Source of the DNA: CBFHWY01 sp965659675
Lineage (GTDB): Bacteria > Bacteroidota > Bacteroidia > Flavobacteriales_G > Salibacteraceae
Assembly: GCA_965659675.1 (NCBI GenBank)
Contig: CBFHWY010000021.1
Span: 1 to 37,780 of the forward strand
Direction: 5' to 3'
DNA: 37,780 nucleotides
The notes beneath the pieces were generated by a model. The model worked only from the letters and a program-made list of their open reading frames with translations, made no database searches and was not told the origin of the DNA. Every line of letters begins with the position of its first letter. The first letter of the stretch is position 1. Both the position numbers and the translations under genes were made by a program. Of the stretch, positions 15,769 to 24,378 are shown piece by piece.

Positions 15769-16164
15769 TTAATCTACAAAAACACGATCTTTTCCAAAGA
15801 ATTCAGGTGACTGAACAGAGAGTGCTTTGAGGGGAATTCGTGATTTTACTTTCACTGAATGAATGGTTTTTTTGGGTATTTGAAAGTAGTCACCAGCCTT
15901 GATGTCGTAGATCTTATCGCCTAAATAAAATCGACCTTCACCTTCAAGAATATAAAGGTTCTCAGTGTGTTCCGCATGGTAGTGCTTTTTTACGGTGTCT
16001 TTTACCCAGATCAAAAATGCACTGGCCTCTGATGCGGTGGAGAGCTTTTCAACTTTGATGTTCTCAAAATCATCATCAGCTTTTGCTTTGAGGATATCCT
16101 TCTGGGCAAAACCATGAAGTGAGAAGCACAACGATATCAGGATTATTAGGCTGCGATAGTACAT
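15769..16164 (-). CDS. Exported cupin-domain protein
   Basis: The 131-aa product has a signal peptide (about 1-20, ending GFA before QKD) and one cupin barrel. The metal-binding motif HYHAEHTENLYILEGEG is followed by AGDYFQIPKKTIHSV, giving the His, His, Glu and second His ligands expected in Cupin_2 proteins. The reaction is not predictable. The gene start lies 19 nt inside the 3' end of fmt, so it is co-transcribed with it. Confidence 0.75.
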   Translation of the reverse strand: MYYRSLIILISLCFSLHGFAQKDILKAKADDDFENIKVEKLSTASEASAFLIWVKDTVKKHYHAEHTENLYILEGEGRFYLGDKIYDIKAGDYFQIPKKTIHSVKVKSRIPLKALSVQSPEFFGKDRVFVD

Positions 16165-17096
16165 GGTCCTTCATTTTTAATGCCGGAAAGAAATTGCGAA
16201 ATATTCATCCTTTTCTTTCCAGCCCTTTGAATCTCTAATATACTAAGGTATTTATCAGCACACGGAATGAGGAAGCGATCATCTTCGATAAGTACCTGAT
16301 CGTTCTTCGAAGTGGCATCGATTGAACTAAGCTCCGCCTTAAAGATCTTTACGCGTTCTTTCTTTCTATCTCCAAAGCATAGTTCGGTGAATGCAGCTGG
16401 GTAGGGCGACATTCCCCTGATCAGGTTCAGCACCTCCTGAGCCGTTTTTGTCCAATCGATACTACAATCTTCCTTATTGATCTTTGGTGCATTCTTGAGT
16501 TCTAGGTTTTCCTTCTGAGCTCTGGGCTCGATGGAATGATCAAACAAACCTGAAATGGTTTTGACCAAAAGCTCCGCGCCAATTTTCTTCAGACGATCGT
16601 ATAATGAGCCTACATTCTCATGATCCAAAATTTGAGTTTCTTCTTGCATTAAGATCTCTCCGGTATCGATCTTCTCGTCGATCATGAATGTACTTACCCC
16701 AGTTTTCTTTTCTCCGTTGATAATAGCCCAATTGATAGGGGCGGCTCCGCGATACTGCGGTAGGAGGGATGCATGAAGGTTTATGGTACCAATATCTGGC
16801 ATTGACCAAACCTGCTTGGGAAGCATACGGAATGCAACCACCACAAAGAGGTCAGCTTCAAGGGCTTTCAATTCGGTTAGAAAAGATTCAGATTTTAGAT
16901 TTGCGGGTTGAAGCACATCAATGCCTAGATCCAAAGCCAGGCGTTTGCAATCCGACTGCTTTAGCTCATATCCTCTTCCAGCAGGGCGATCTGGCGCGGT
17001 AACCACCGCTTTTATATCAATGCCATCGCGGTGAATTTGCCTGAGGTCATGCGCAGCAAACTCCGGAGTTCCAAAAAAGACAATGCTTTTATCCAC
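16146..17096 (-). CDS. fmt: Methionyl-tRNA formyltransferase
   Basis: The 316-aa enzyme formylates initiator Met-tRNA using 10-formyl-THF. It starts IVFFGTPEFA and contains the signature INLHASLLPQYRGAAPINWAI with catalytic Asn and His, then MIDEKIDTGEIL with the catalytic Asp. The C-terminal OB-like domain is present (about 210-316). The start is GTG at 17096. It lies 15 nt downstream of serA, probably in the same operon. Confidence 0.95.
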   Translation of the reverse strand: MDKSIVFFGTPEFAAHDLRQIHRDGIDIKAVVTAPDRPAGRGYELKQSDCKRLALDLGIDVLQPANLKSESFLTELKALEADLFVVVAFRMLPKQVWSMPDIGTINLHASLLPQYRGAAPINWAIINGEKKTGVSTFMIDEKIDTGEILMQEETQILDHENVGSLYDRLKKIGAELLVKTISGLFDHSIEPRAQKENLELKNAPKINKEDCSIDWTKTAQEVLNLIRGMSPYPAAFTELCFGDRKKERVKIFKAELSSIDATSKNDQVLIEDDRFLIPCADKYLSILEIQRAGKKRMNISQFLSGIKNEGPCTIAA

Positions 17097-17111
17097 CCCG
17101 CTAAGATATAG

Positions 17112-18062
17112 TTATGCCGAAAGAATATTGTCTACGATCTCCAAACCAATCCTTGCCTGAGCTTCTACTGTAGCAGCTCCGATGTGCGGGGATAAGCTCA
17201 AATTCTCGAGGCCAAGGATCTCAGCATCTGGTGTCGGTTCATTGTTAAACACATCAAGTGCTGCAGCCCTGATCTTTCCTTCAGTTATGGCTGTTTTAAG
17301 TGCAGACTCATCAATTGAACCACCTCGAGCGGTATTCACAAGGCAAACCCCATCTTTCATTTTAGCGATCTCTGAACTTCCAATTACAGCTGAACCATCA
17401 GCTTGCTGTGGTACGTGCACAGAGATCATGTCAGACTTTCGCAAAACTTCTCCAAGTCCGATGGTTTTTACGCTTTCCTGGTGAACAACATCGCCATTAA
17501 CTTCAATGGGTATTTTAGCCTCAATGTCGTACATATCATATGCAATGACGGTCATTCCGTTGCCTAAAGCATATTTTGCGAGATACTGTCCGATCCTTCC
17601 AAAACCAATGATGCCAAGTGTTTTCCCTCTTAGCTCAAAGCCTTTTGCATACTTCTTTTTGAGTGCTTTGAAGTTTTCTGCTCCTTCCACAGGCATTCTG
17701 CGGTTGGAATCATATAATCCTCTTGCCATGGTGAAAAGCTGGGTCATCACCAATTCAGCAACCGCCTGAGATGAGGAGGCTGGTGTATTGAATACTGTTA
17801 TTCCTTTATTGCGGGCGTATTCCACATCAATATTGTCCATTCCAACGCCGCCTCGCCCAATCATTTTTAAACCAGAACATGCATCAATGAGATCTTCTCT
17901 TACTTTGGTAGCACTTCTAACCAGAAGAACTTCTACATTCTCATTGTTGATGTAATCGATCAGCTGATCTTGAGCAACGTTGTTGGTTCGGACCTCATGT
18001 CCGGCTTCTTGTAGTTTTTCAATGGCATTTTGAGCCAATCCGTCATTTGCGAGTATGATCAT
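17112..18062 (-). CDS. serA: D-3-phosphoglycerate dehydrogenase, short form
   Basis: The 316-aa NAD-dependent 2-hydroxyacid dehydrogenase catalyses the first step of serine synthesis. It has the substrate motif RSATKVREDLID, GRGGVGMDNID, the Rossmann motif GFGRIG, NTARGGSIDE (catalytic Arg region) and SPHIGAAT (catalytic His). The C-terminal ACT regulatory domain of long SerA forms is absent, so serine feedback through ACT is not expected. The ATG follows the serC stop after one base, indicating one operon and making the serine role firm. Confidence 0.92.
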   Translation of the reverse strand: MIILANDGLAQNAIEKLQEAGHEVRTNNVAQDQLIDYINNENVEVLLVRSATKVREDLIDACSGLKMIGRGGVGMDNIDVEYARNKGITVFNTPASSSQAVAELVMTQLFTMARGLYDSNRRMPVEGAENFKALKKKYAKGFELRGKTLGIIGFGRIGQYLAKYALGNGMTVIAYDMYDIEAKIPIEVNGDVVHQESVKTIGLGEVLRKSDMISVHVPQQADGSAVIGSSEIAKMKDGVCLVNTARGGSIDESALKTAITEGKIRAAALDVFNNEPTPDAEILGLENLSLSPHIGAATVEAQARIGLEIVDNILSA

Positions 18063-18063
18063 A

Positions 18064-19134
18064 TTAAGCTTGTTTTTCTAATTCTTGCATACATTCTACG
18101 AGTACCTGTACACTCGATAAAGGAAGTGCATTGTACATGCTAGCCCGATATCCTCCTACAGAACGATGCCCTTTCAGACCGTTGATCCTGGCTCCTTTCC
18201 AAAGGGAATCAAACTTCTCTTTGTGGCTTTCATCCTTAAGTACAAAAGTGGCGTTCATGTTAGATCGATCTTCTTTGGCAGCGGCACCTTCAAAAAGTGG
18301 GTTTCTCTCGATCTCATTATACAAAAGATCAGCTTTCTGTTCATTCACCTTGCTGATCCAGTCAATGCCGCCATTCTTTTTTAACCATCGAAGCGTGAGC
18401 ATGGAGACATAGATCGAGTAAACTGGAGGAGTATTGAACATACTATCTTTTGATAAGTGTACTTCGAGGTCTAACATTGATGGAATATCCCGACCCGTTT
18501 TTCCTAGTTTTTCAGTGTTTACTATATATAAGGTCGTTCCTGCTGGACCCAAATTTTTCTGAGCCCCAGCATATATAAGGTCAAATGTGCTTACATCCAC
18601 CGCTTTAGAGAAGATGTCTGAAGACATATCGCAGATGAGGGGGATGTCACTATGTGGAAAGTCTTTGAATTGCGTTCCAAAGATGGTGTTGTTAGAGGTA
18701 AGATGGAGATAATCGGCATCTCCTGGAATATCATATCCTTTAGGGATATAGTTAAAATTTGAATCTTCTGAGCTTGCGATCACATCGACCCCGCCCAGTT
18801 TTTTAGCCTCTTTTATCGCTTTGTTTGACCATGAACCCGTATTGACATAAGCGCCTTTACCATTTGCTTTCATGAAGTTTATGGCCGAAATATAGAAGCC
18901 AAGACTTGCGCCTCCCTGAAGGAAAAGCACTTCATAGGAGTCTGGTATGTTCAGGATCTCCTTAACCAGGCTTCTAGCTTCTTCCATCACAGCAACAAAC
19001 TCAGGGCTTCTGTGTGAGATCTCAAGAATGGAGAGTCCCATGCCATCAAAATCCAATACGCTTTGAGAAGCTTCCTCAAAAACTTCTTGTGGAAGTATAC
19101 AAGGTCCTGCACTGTAATTATGAACTTTACTCAT
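18064..19134 (-). CDS. serC: Phosphoserine aminotransferase
   Basis: The 356-aa PLP enzyme makes 3-phosphoserine (and acts in PLP synthesis in some bacteria). It begins with the diagnostic NYSAGPCILPQEV, has SHRSPEF, QGGASLGF for phosphate contact, and the PLP-lysine motif GAQKNLGPAG. The ATG at 19134 is chosen because NYSAGP normally lies within 10 residues of the start; the frame is open to 19200. The order serC-serA, with an acyl-CoA reductase gene close by, is one I recall from other Bacteroidota. Confidence 0.95.
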   Translation of the reverse strand: MSKVHNYSAGPCILPQEVFEEASQSVLDFDGMGLSILEISHRSPEFVAVMEEARSLVKEILNIPDSYEVLFLQGGASLGFYISAINFMKANGKGAYVNTGSWSNKAIKEAKKLGGVDVIASSEDSNFNYIPKGYDIPGDADYLHLTSNNTIFGTQFKDFPHSDIPLICDMSSDIFSKAVDVSTFDLIYAGAQKNLGPAGTTLYIVNTEKLGKTGRDIPSMLDLEVHLSKDSMFNTPPVYSIYVSMLTLRWLKKNGGIDWISKVNEQKADLLYNEIERNPLFEGAAAKEDRSNMNATFVLKDESHKEKFDSLWKGARINGLKGHRSVGGYRASMYNALPLSSVQVLVECMQELEKQA

Positions 19135-19212
19135 GATTCTAATTTGGGACGAAAGTGCAATTTTTTCAAGAAAATCCAAGGGATCAGGAGATCTTCTCAA
19201 GTGAAGATTATG

Positions 19213-20070
19213 TTACCGCATGGGCGGAGTGGGGGGAGCAGTGTAGTTCTCCATGCTTTGATTTCCCCTTACATCTACATTCTGAATGAAATACCAGGCA
19301 TTCTTCCTATACTGCAGGGCATCGAAACTCAGATCGGGAACATAAAACTCATACATACCTTCCATGTTGTCCTGAAGTGGACTTAGGTGATCAAAAACGA
19401 TCCAATCTTCCTTTTCATAATACTTCAGAGACATCACAGCATCTTTTGAATATTCAAAGATGATCCTGGTTTGGCCGTTGAAGGGAGTTTGGAAAACTTG
19501 TTTTCCAAATCGGGGAGTATTCATTTCGTCAAACCAAAGAACATCCACCACCTTCATATTGCTGTATTGATCATTTCCATCCCAGGCCAATAGGAGATAG
19601 GTCTTCTCTTTTGATTTTCCGAAGGGAATGATTTCATAATAGAGCGCCCCATACCATCGTCGCATCGTTCCCGTTTGTTTCAAAGGTTCAGGGATCTTTT
19701 CAGAAGCATCATTTAGTAGATAATGATACCAGGTCCTCTTAACACGATAGGATATGATGCAATCGTAGCTGTAATTGTCCCCAGAATAAACGGTGTTCCA
19801 GCACGTCAATTTAAGATCTTCTTCGGGTGACCATATTTGAGCGATCTTCGGAATGCTGTCAATCAATATACTTTGCTCTTCCTGAATGCTCTCGAAAAGT
19901 AATTTAGTGAAACTTGAGTTGAGTTTATTGCGCTCGTTATCTTTGTCGCTCTTCATAACCGATTCCCTCAGGAACTTGAGTTTAGCGGTCAAACTGTCGA
20001 GTTCCGCTGCGCCTAATCTGGAGACTCCAGACAAGAAAAATAAGAGTATGATCAGACAAAAAAGTCTCAT
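19213..20070 (-). CDS. Exported protein of unknown function
   Basis: I do not recognise a named family. The 285-aa product has a signal peptide (about 1-22, ending LGA-AEL). After an alpha-helical stretch (about 25-75) come beta-rich repeats with several Trp/Tyr-rich strands (RRWYGALYYEIIPF, YLLLAWDGNDQYSN, RIIFEYSKDAVMSLKYYE). It ends in a proline-rich tail, TAPPTPPMR. It looks like a periplasmic or outer-membrane soluble protein. Its start is only 11 bp from that of the divergent acyl-CoA reductase. Its end is 78 bp before serC. Confidence 0.6.
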   Translation of the reverse strand: MRLFCLIILLFFLSGVSRLGAAELDSLTAKLKFLRESVMKSDKDNERNKLNSSFTKLLFESIQEEQSILIDSIPKIAQIWSPEEDLKLTCWNTVYSGDNYSYDCIISYRVKRTWYHYLLNDASEKIPEPLKQTGTMRRWYGALYYEIIPFGKSKEKTYLLLAWDGNDQYSNMKVVDVLWFDEMNTPRFGKQVFQTPFNGQTRIIFEYSKDAVMSLKYYEKEDWIVFDHLSPLQDNMEGMYEFYVPDLSFDALQYRKNAWYFIQNVDVRGNQSMENYTAPPTPPMR

Positions 20071-20081
20071 AAATCAAAAGT

Positions 20082-21164
20082 ATGCATATGCTAACAATAT
20101 CTTTGCCAACAAAATTTGACTTTGTGAACAGGGAGAGTAGGATAAAAGCCTTTGATGCGCTGGGGAGCGAGTTAGAACGATATTTAGACGATGCTGATTC
20201 GGCATTCAGATCAAAGCTCGATGATGCGATATTAAAAGCCCGCCAAAAGAATCATTGGTTTGAAGAGCGTTTCGTGCTGAAAATGATCAGGGAGATCCGA
20301 GCCTGGTTGAATACAGAAGTACTTAGAGCCTGGGTAGATGAATATGAGTGTCAGGGAGATTACTCCAAAACAGTAGCGATCATCGCTGCAGGAAACATTC
20401 CAATGGTAGCATTTCACGACTATTTGTCTGTTTTGATCTCAGGTCATAAAGCCTTGGTAAAACTATCTTCGGATGATGAGGAATTGCTTCCTGCGATGCA
20501 TGAGCTCTTATCGGATATTGAGCCCTTCTTTTCTGACAAAGCCCATTTTGAGGATAATTTAAGAGGAGCGGGTTTTGATGCGATAATCGCCACGGGTTCT
20601 AACAATAGCAGTCGTTATTTCGAATATTATTTTTCCAAATATCCCAATATTATAAGAAAGAACCGTAATGGTGTTGCGGTCCTGACTGGCAAGGAAAGCG
20701 ATGCCGAACTAAAAATGTTGGGTCATGATATTTTTGACTATTTCGGTCTGGGTTGTCGAAATGTCTCAAAGCTCTACGTCCCTAATGGCTACGATTTTGA
20801 TCAATTCTACAAGGCTATCTACGATTTTAGTGAGGTATTGAACAACAAGTCTTACACCGACAACTACGAATACAACCGGACAGTGTACCTTATGAATAGT
20901 GAGAAACTTCTGGATAATGGCTTTTTATTGCTCAAGGAAGATGAGAATATCAGCTCTCCTGTTGGGGTGCTTTTCTGGGAAAGTTATGACGAAAAAGACA
21001 AATTAGATAAGCAATTGGAACAGCAAAATCAAGAGGTCCAATGTATCTTGAGTCGAGATAATCTCAAATTTGGAAATGGCCAAAATCCTTCACTTAGCGA
21101 CTATGCAGATGGAGTGGATACCATGCGATTTTTGGACAATTTACTTACCGTCGAAGGGTTATGA
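20082..21164 (+). CDS. Acyl-CoA reductase, LuxC-like
   Basis: The 360-aa protein belongs to the LuxC/acyl-CoA reductase branch of the aldehyde dehydrogenase superfamily, which reduces acyl-CoA to aldehyde with NADPH. AAGNIPMVAFHDYLSVLISGHKALVKLSS matches the nucleotide-binding region, ATGSNNSSRYFEYYF the Rossmann loop and GLGCRNVSKLYVP carries the nucleophile Cys225. No luciferase or other lux genes are nearby, so a role in lipid metabolism is more likely. Two in-frame ATGs lie at 20082 and 20088. The position next to serC is a common Bacteroidota arrangement as I recall. Confidence 0.85.
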   Translation: MHMLTISLPTKFDFVNRESRIKAFDALGSELERYLDDADSAFRSKLDDAILKARQKNHWFEERFVLKMIREIRAWLNTEVLRAWVDEYECQGDYSKTVAIIAAGNIPMVAFHDYLSVLISGHKALVKLSSDDEELLPAMHELLSDIEPFFSDKAHFEDNLRGAGFDAIIATGSNNSSRYFEYYFSKYPNIIRKNRNGVAVLTGKESDAELKMLGHDIFDYFGLGCRNVSKLYVPNGYDFDQFYKAIYDFSEVLNNKSYTDNYEYNRTVYLMNSEKLLDNGFLLLKEDENISSPVGVLFWESYDEKDKLDKQLEQQNQEVQCILSRDNLKFGNGQNPSLSDYADGVDTMRFLDNLLTVEGL

Positions 21165-21244
21165 AGAAAGCTTTGTTGAACGCCAAGTAAATTTAAAAGT
21201 CACTTTAGTTTAATTTTAAGTAAATTAGCCCACCGCAAAAGAAC

Positions 21245-23338
21245 GTGCTAGACTTGATAAAAACAGTCCGACTTCAGTTAATTCTTTTGGCCCTAATAGC
21301 CCTACCTGTATTCAGTTTCGGGCAGCAATTGATATGGTCAGAAGATTTTGAGACAAATCCACAGGCTAACTGGTCCCTGAATACTACCGATAGTAATTCT
21401 ACTCCGGCTGGGGAAAATGTTTGGGTGATCAATGATACCTTTCCAGGAGTAACTACCCCCGTTCCGATCCCCAACACTCCAAATCAGCCCGCTCAGATCA
21501 ATGGAGCACCTCAGAGTAACTACTTACACATCACAAGTTTTGCGGCACTAACCAACGGATCTCCGCTGAATGCACACTATACTTACGTAACCCCGCAAGC
21601 TCCAACAGAGCAATATTTTGCCGCCATGAGTTCTGGGATAAACACCAGTGGTTACATTCAGGTTAAACTCAGACTTTGGTATGTGAATGAAGCCGAGGGG
21701 ATAGGAGGAAACTCAGGAAAAATATTCTATTCCACCAATGGAGGTGCTTCATGGGTAAAGATCAAAGATGTGGCGGGAGTTACGAACTGGGTTCAGGATT
21801 CTGTTACAAATCCGGCATTTGATAATAAGAGCGATTTGCGTTTTGGTTTTATGTTTGACAATCCCGCTGCAGGTGGTCCCGCAGGATTTGGAATTGATGA
21901 TATAGAGGTGGTCGGAATCCCATCAGCTCAACCCGTGGCCGACTTCAGTACCAGTAAGGTCACTATTTGTGAAGGTGAGTGTATTTCATTCACAGATCAA
22001 ACAACTAACTTCCCAACCAGCTGGCTTTGGTCATTCCCTGGTGCAGATTCTTTGAGTTCAACACAGCAAAATCCAACGAATATCTGCTATCAGACAGCGG
22101 GTATATATGATGTAAGCCTTACAGCCCAAAGTTCACTAGGCCCTCCCGGTGGAAGCGTAACAAAAACGGGCTTCATTGAGGTCATTGACTGTACTACGCC
22201 ACCGGTGGCGAATTTCACTGTGAGTAGGAGAACGATCTGCGCCGGAGATACCGTATCGTTCACAGACTTAAGTCAAAATTTCCCTACAGGTTGGACATGG
22301 TTCTTCCCTGGTTCAGATTCTTCGAATTCAACACAGCAAAATCCAACAAATATTAGGTATAGCGCGGCAGGCAGATATGAAGTGACACTCATTGTCACTA
22401 ACCCTGGTGGAACAGACCAAAAAACAGTGAGGAACTACATTACCGTAGAGTCTTGTATTTCTCCTATTCCAGTATTTACTAACGATGATGATAACGACAG
22501 TATTTGCGTTAATTCATGTGTCACCATTTCTTATGATGTTGATTCAGGTAATGTAGATTTTGTGGATGTGTTCGATTGGCAATTTCCGGGTATAGATACC
22601 TCCAGACTTGATTCCAATCGCTACGATTTTAACAACCTGGTTTTTGATAAGATATCTCATGAAGTCTGCTACAGTTGGCCTGGAAGATATTCCGTGACCT
22701 TAACAGTGCGAAACAGATTCGATGCCGATTCAAGAACTGAAACGAACTTTATTACCGTAGGTGTTCCACCTGTTGTATTGGTTCGCGATAGCTTCCAGCA
22801 AGTTTATGCAGGAAACCCGGCACTTGTTGAAGCAGATGGAGAAGGAAATCAGTTCTACTGGTTCTACAAGAACGAGCAAGGTGAATTTAAGAATGAATCG
22901 CCTCCTGAAGTGAATCTTGTGGACGATGAATATGTGCGCATTGAAGATTGGAGAGCTCAAGAGACCGATGTAATCACACACATTTCACGCTATTTCTATG
23001 TTCTAAATACAAATCGATTTGGCTGTAATTCTTACGATAGTACTTATGTAGAAGTGATTCCTGAACATTATGCAGGTGTACCAGATATCTTCTCACCGAA
23101 CAACGATGGTTATAATGATCTTTTGAGGGTTCGAGGAAATGGAATTGCATTGCTTGATTTCAAGATATACGATCGTTATGGAAAAGTGGTTTTTGCAACG
23201 GAAGACCGTGAAGGATTTTGGGATGGAACAGTAAATGAACAACCTGCAAGTCCAGGTGTGTTCATCTACGTGGCAAAGGTGACCTATATAGATGGTGCCC
23301 GTGAGGAGTTTAAAGGCAATGTGACACTGATCAGATGA
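21245..23338 (+). CDS. T9SS type B cargo: PKD-domain adhesin-like protein
   Basis: The 697-aa protein has an N-terminal signal sequence (LILLALIALPVFSFG before QQL). A lectin/MAM-like N-terminal region (about 28-225) follows. PKD domains start at about 229 and 319, with WSFPGADS and FFPGSDS motifs, and a PKD-like one starts at about 406. The C-terminal type B sorting domain (about 609-697) has IFSPNNDGYND and the YDRYGKVVF and WDG motifs, as in SprB-type gliding-motility-associated tails. It should be secreted by T9SS to the surface. The likely start is GTG at 21245, with TTG at 21254 possible. It is coupled by ATGA to a PorP/SprF gene, the usual partner of type B cargo. Confidence 0.85.
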   Translation: MLDLIKTVRLQLILLALIALPVFSFGQQLIWSEDFETNPQANWSLNTTDSNSTPAGENVWVINDTFPGVTTPVPIPNTPNQPAQINGAPQSNYLHITSFAALTNGSPLNAHYTYVTPQAPTEQYFAAMSSGINTSGYIQVKLRLWYVNEAEGIGGNSGKIFYSTNGGASWVKIKDVAGVTNWVQDSVTNPAFDNKSDLRFGFMFDNPAAGGPAGFGIDDIEVVGIPSAQPVADFSTSKVTICEGECISFTDQTTNFPTSWLWSFPGADSLSSTQQNPTNICYQTAGIYDVSLTAQSSLGPPGGSVTKTGFIEVIDCTTPPVANFTVSRRTICAGDTVSFTDLSQNFPTGWTWFFPGSDSSNSTQQNPTNIRYSAAGRYEVTLIVTNPGGTDQKTVRNYITVESCISPIPVFTNDDDNDSICVNSCVTISYDVDSGNVDFVDVFDWQFPGIDTSRLDSNRYDFNNLVFDKISHEVCYSWPGRYSVTLTVRNRFDADSRTETNFITVGVPPVVLVRDSFQQVYAGNPALVEADGEGNQFYWFYKNEQGEFKNESPPEVNLVDDEYVRIEDWRAQETDVITHISRYFYVLNTNRFGCNSYDSTYVEVIPEHYAGVPDIFSPNNDGYNDLLRVRGNGIALLDFKIYDRYGKVVFATEDREGFWDGTVNEQPASPGVFIYVAKVTYIDGAREEFKGNVTLIR

Positions 23339-24378
23339 GACGCTTACTTGTTATTTTAACGCTGACCTTGTCAGGTCTTCAGGCAATGAGTCAAACAGAC
23401 TTTTCGCTTAGCCAGTTTTACCATCAGGAAACTCAATTCAATCCTGCTACGGTTGGAATTTATTACGGAAGCTACCGTTTTCAGGCTACCCATAGGATCC
23501 AATGGGCAAGCCTATCAGAACCTTTTACTACTACCGCAGCTGCTTTTGACATGCCCTTGTTCTCTGAGTTAACAGGAAATGACTTTTTTGGTGTTGGGGT
23601 AAATGCTTATCAGGATGAAGCCGGTTTGTCGGTATTTAAACAAACAAAGGGGAACATCAATCTGAATTATGGTAAATCTGTAGACCCGAGAGACCAACAC
23701 TTTGTGAGTATGGGAATAGGCGTTGGATTTGGTCAACGAACGATTGACTATGGAAGTTTAGCCTGGGACAGACAATGGGATATAACAGGTTATAATTTGA
23801 ACCTTCCAAACTTTGAGCCTGGTTCAGCTGGGGATGCCACCGATTATGTTGACTTGAATTGGGGAGCACATTACTTCTTCTCGGATCATGAAGAATGGCA
23901 AGGACAGCTGGGTTTTGCAATAAATCATTTGAATACGCCAGATGTCTCTTTTTATGGAGATAATGTAAGGCTTGACAGGACGTACATTGCTCATGGTAGC
24001 TTCGAATATCATTCACACAGTGATGCTGTAGCGATTTCTCCAAAGTTCTTCTATATGCAGCAAGGCGAGTTCAGTACCTTAACCGTTGGAAGTGAGTTTG
24101 ATTTTCTCCTGCGAGAAGCTGGGAAGATCACAGGAAAGATAAAAGAGGTGACGCTTGAATTAGGTGCTTACTACCGATGGAGAGATGCATTGATCCCTAT
24201 GCTAGGGTTTAATTTCGGTGGGATAACTTTCGCAGCGTCCTATGACTTCAATATTTCAGGCTTAACTCCTTACACTACCGGATTAGGTGGACCAGAGATC
24301 TTCATTCGGTACAAAGGTGGCTACAAGACAGGTTTGAGAGAGAAGCATAGCAACGATCGCTTCGACCGTATCCACTAA
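23335..24378 (+). CDS. PorP/SprF family T9SS outer-membrane protein
   Basis: The 347-aa product has a signal peptide (about 1-19, ending AMS before QTD) and the family opening DFSLSQFYHQETQFNPATVG, followed by HRIQW and repeated beta-strands of a barrel. The C-terminus has IFIRYKGGYK. PorP/SprF proteins are needed for surface delivery or attachment of specific type B cargo such as SprB. The ATGA overlap with the preceding cargo gene makes the pair very likely functional partners. The stop overlaps that of the convergent beta-helix gene by 4 nt. Confidence 0.9.
   Translation: MRRLLVILTLTLSGLQAMSQTDFSLSQFYHQETQFNPATVGIYYGSYRFQATHRIQWASLSEPFTTTAAAFDMPLFSELTGNDFFGVGVNAYQDEAGLSVFKQTKGNINLNYGKSVDPRDQHFVSMGIGVGFGQRTIDYGSLAWDRQWDITGYNLNLPNFEPGSAGDATDYVDLNWGAHYFFSDHEEWQGQLGFAINHLNTPDVSFYGDNVRLDRTYIAHGSFEYHSHSDAVAISPKFFYMQQGEFSTLTVGSEFDFLLREAGKITGKIKEVTLELGAYYRWRDALIPMLGFNFGGITFAASYDFNISGLTPYTTGLGGPEIFIRYKGGYKTGLREKHSNDRFDRIH

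Noticed and set aside
20082..21164. Possible bioluminescence (lux) locus
   Set aside because: A LuxC-like acyl-CoA reductase is present, but no luciferase or LuxD/LuxE-like gene is nearby, and the gene sits next to serC as in non-luminous Bacteroidota.
23657..24043. 128-codon open frame on the minus strand
   Set aside because: It is fully inside the PorP/SprF gene, has no family features and its composition (rich in His, Gln and Ser) is that of an antisense frame.
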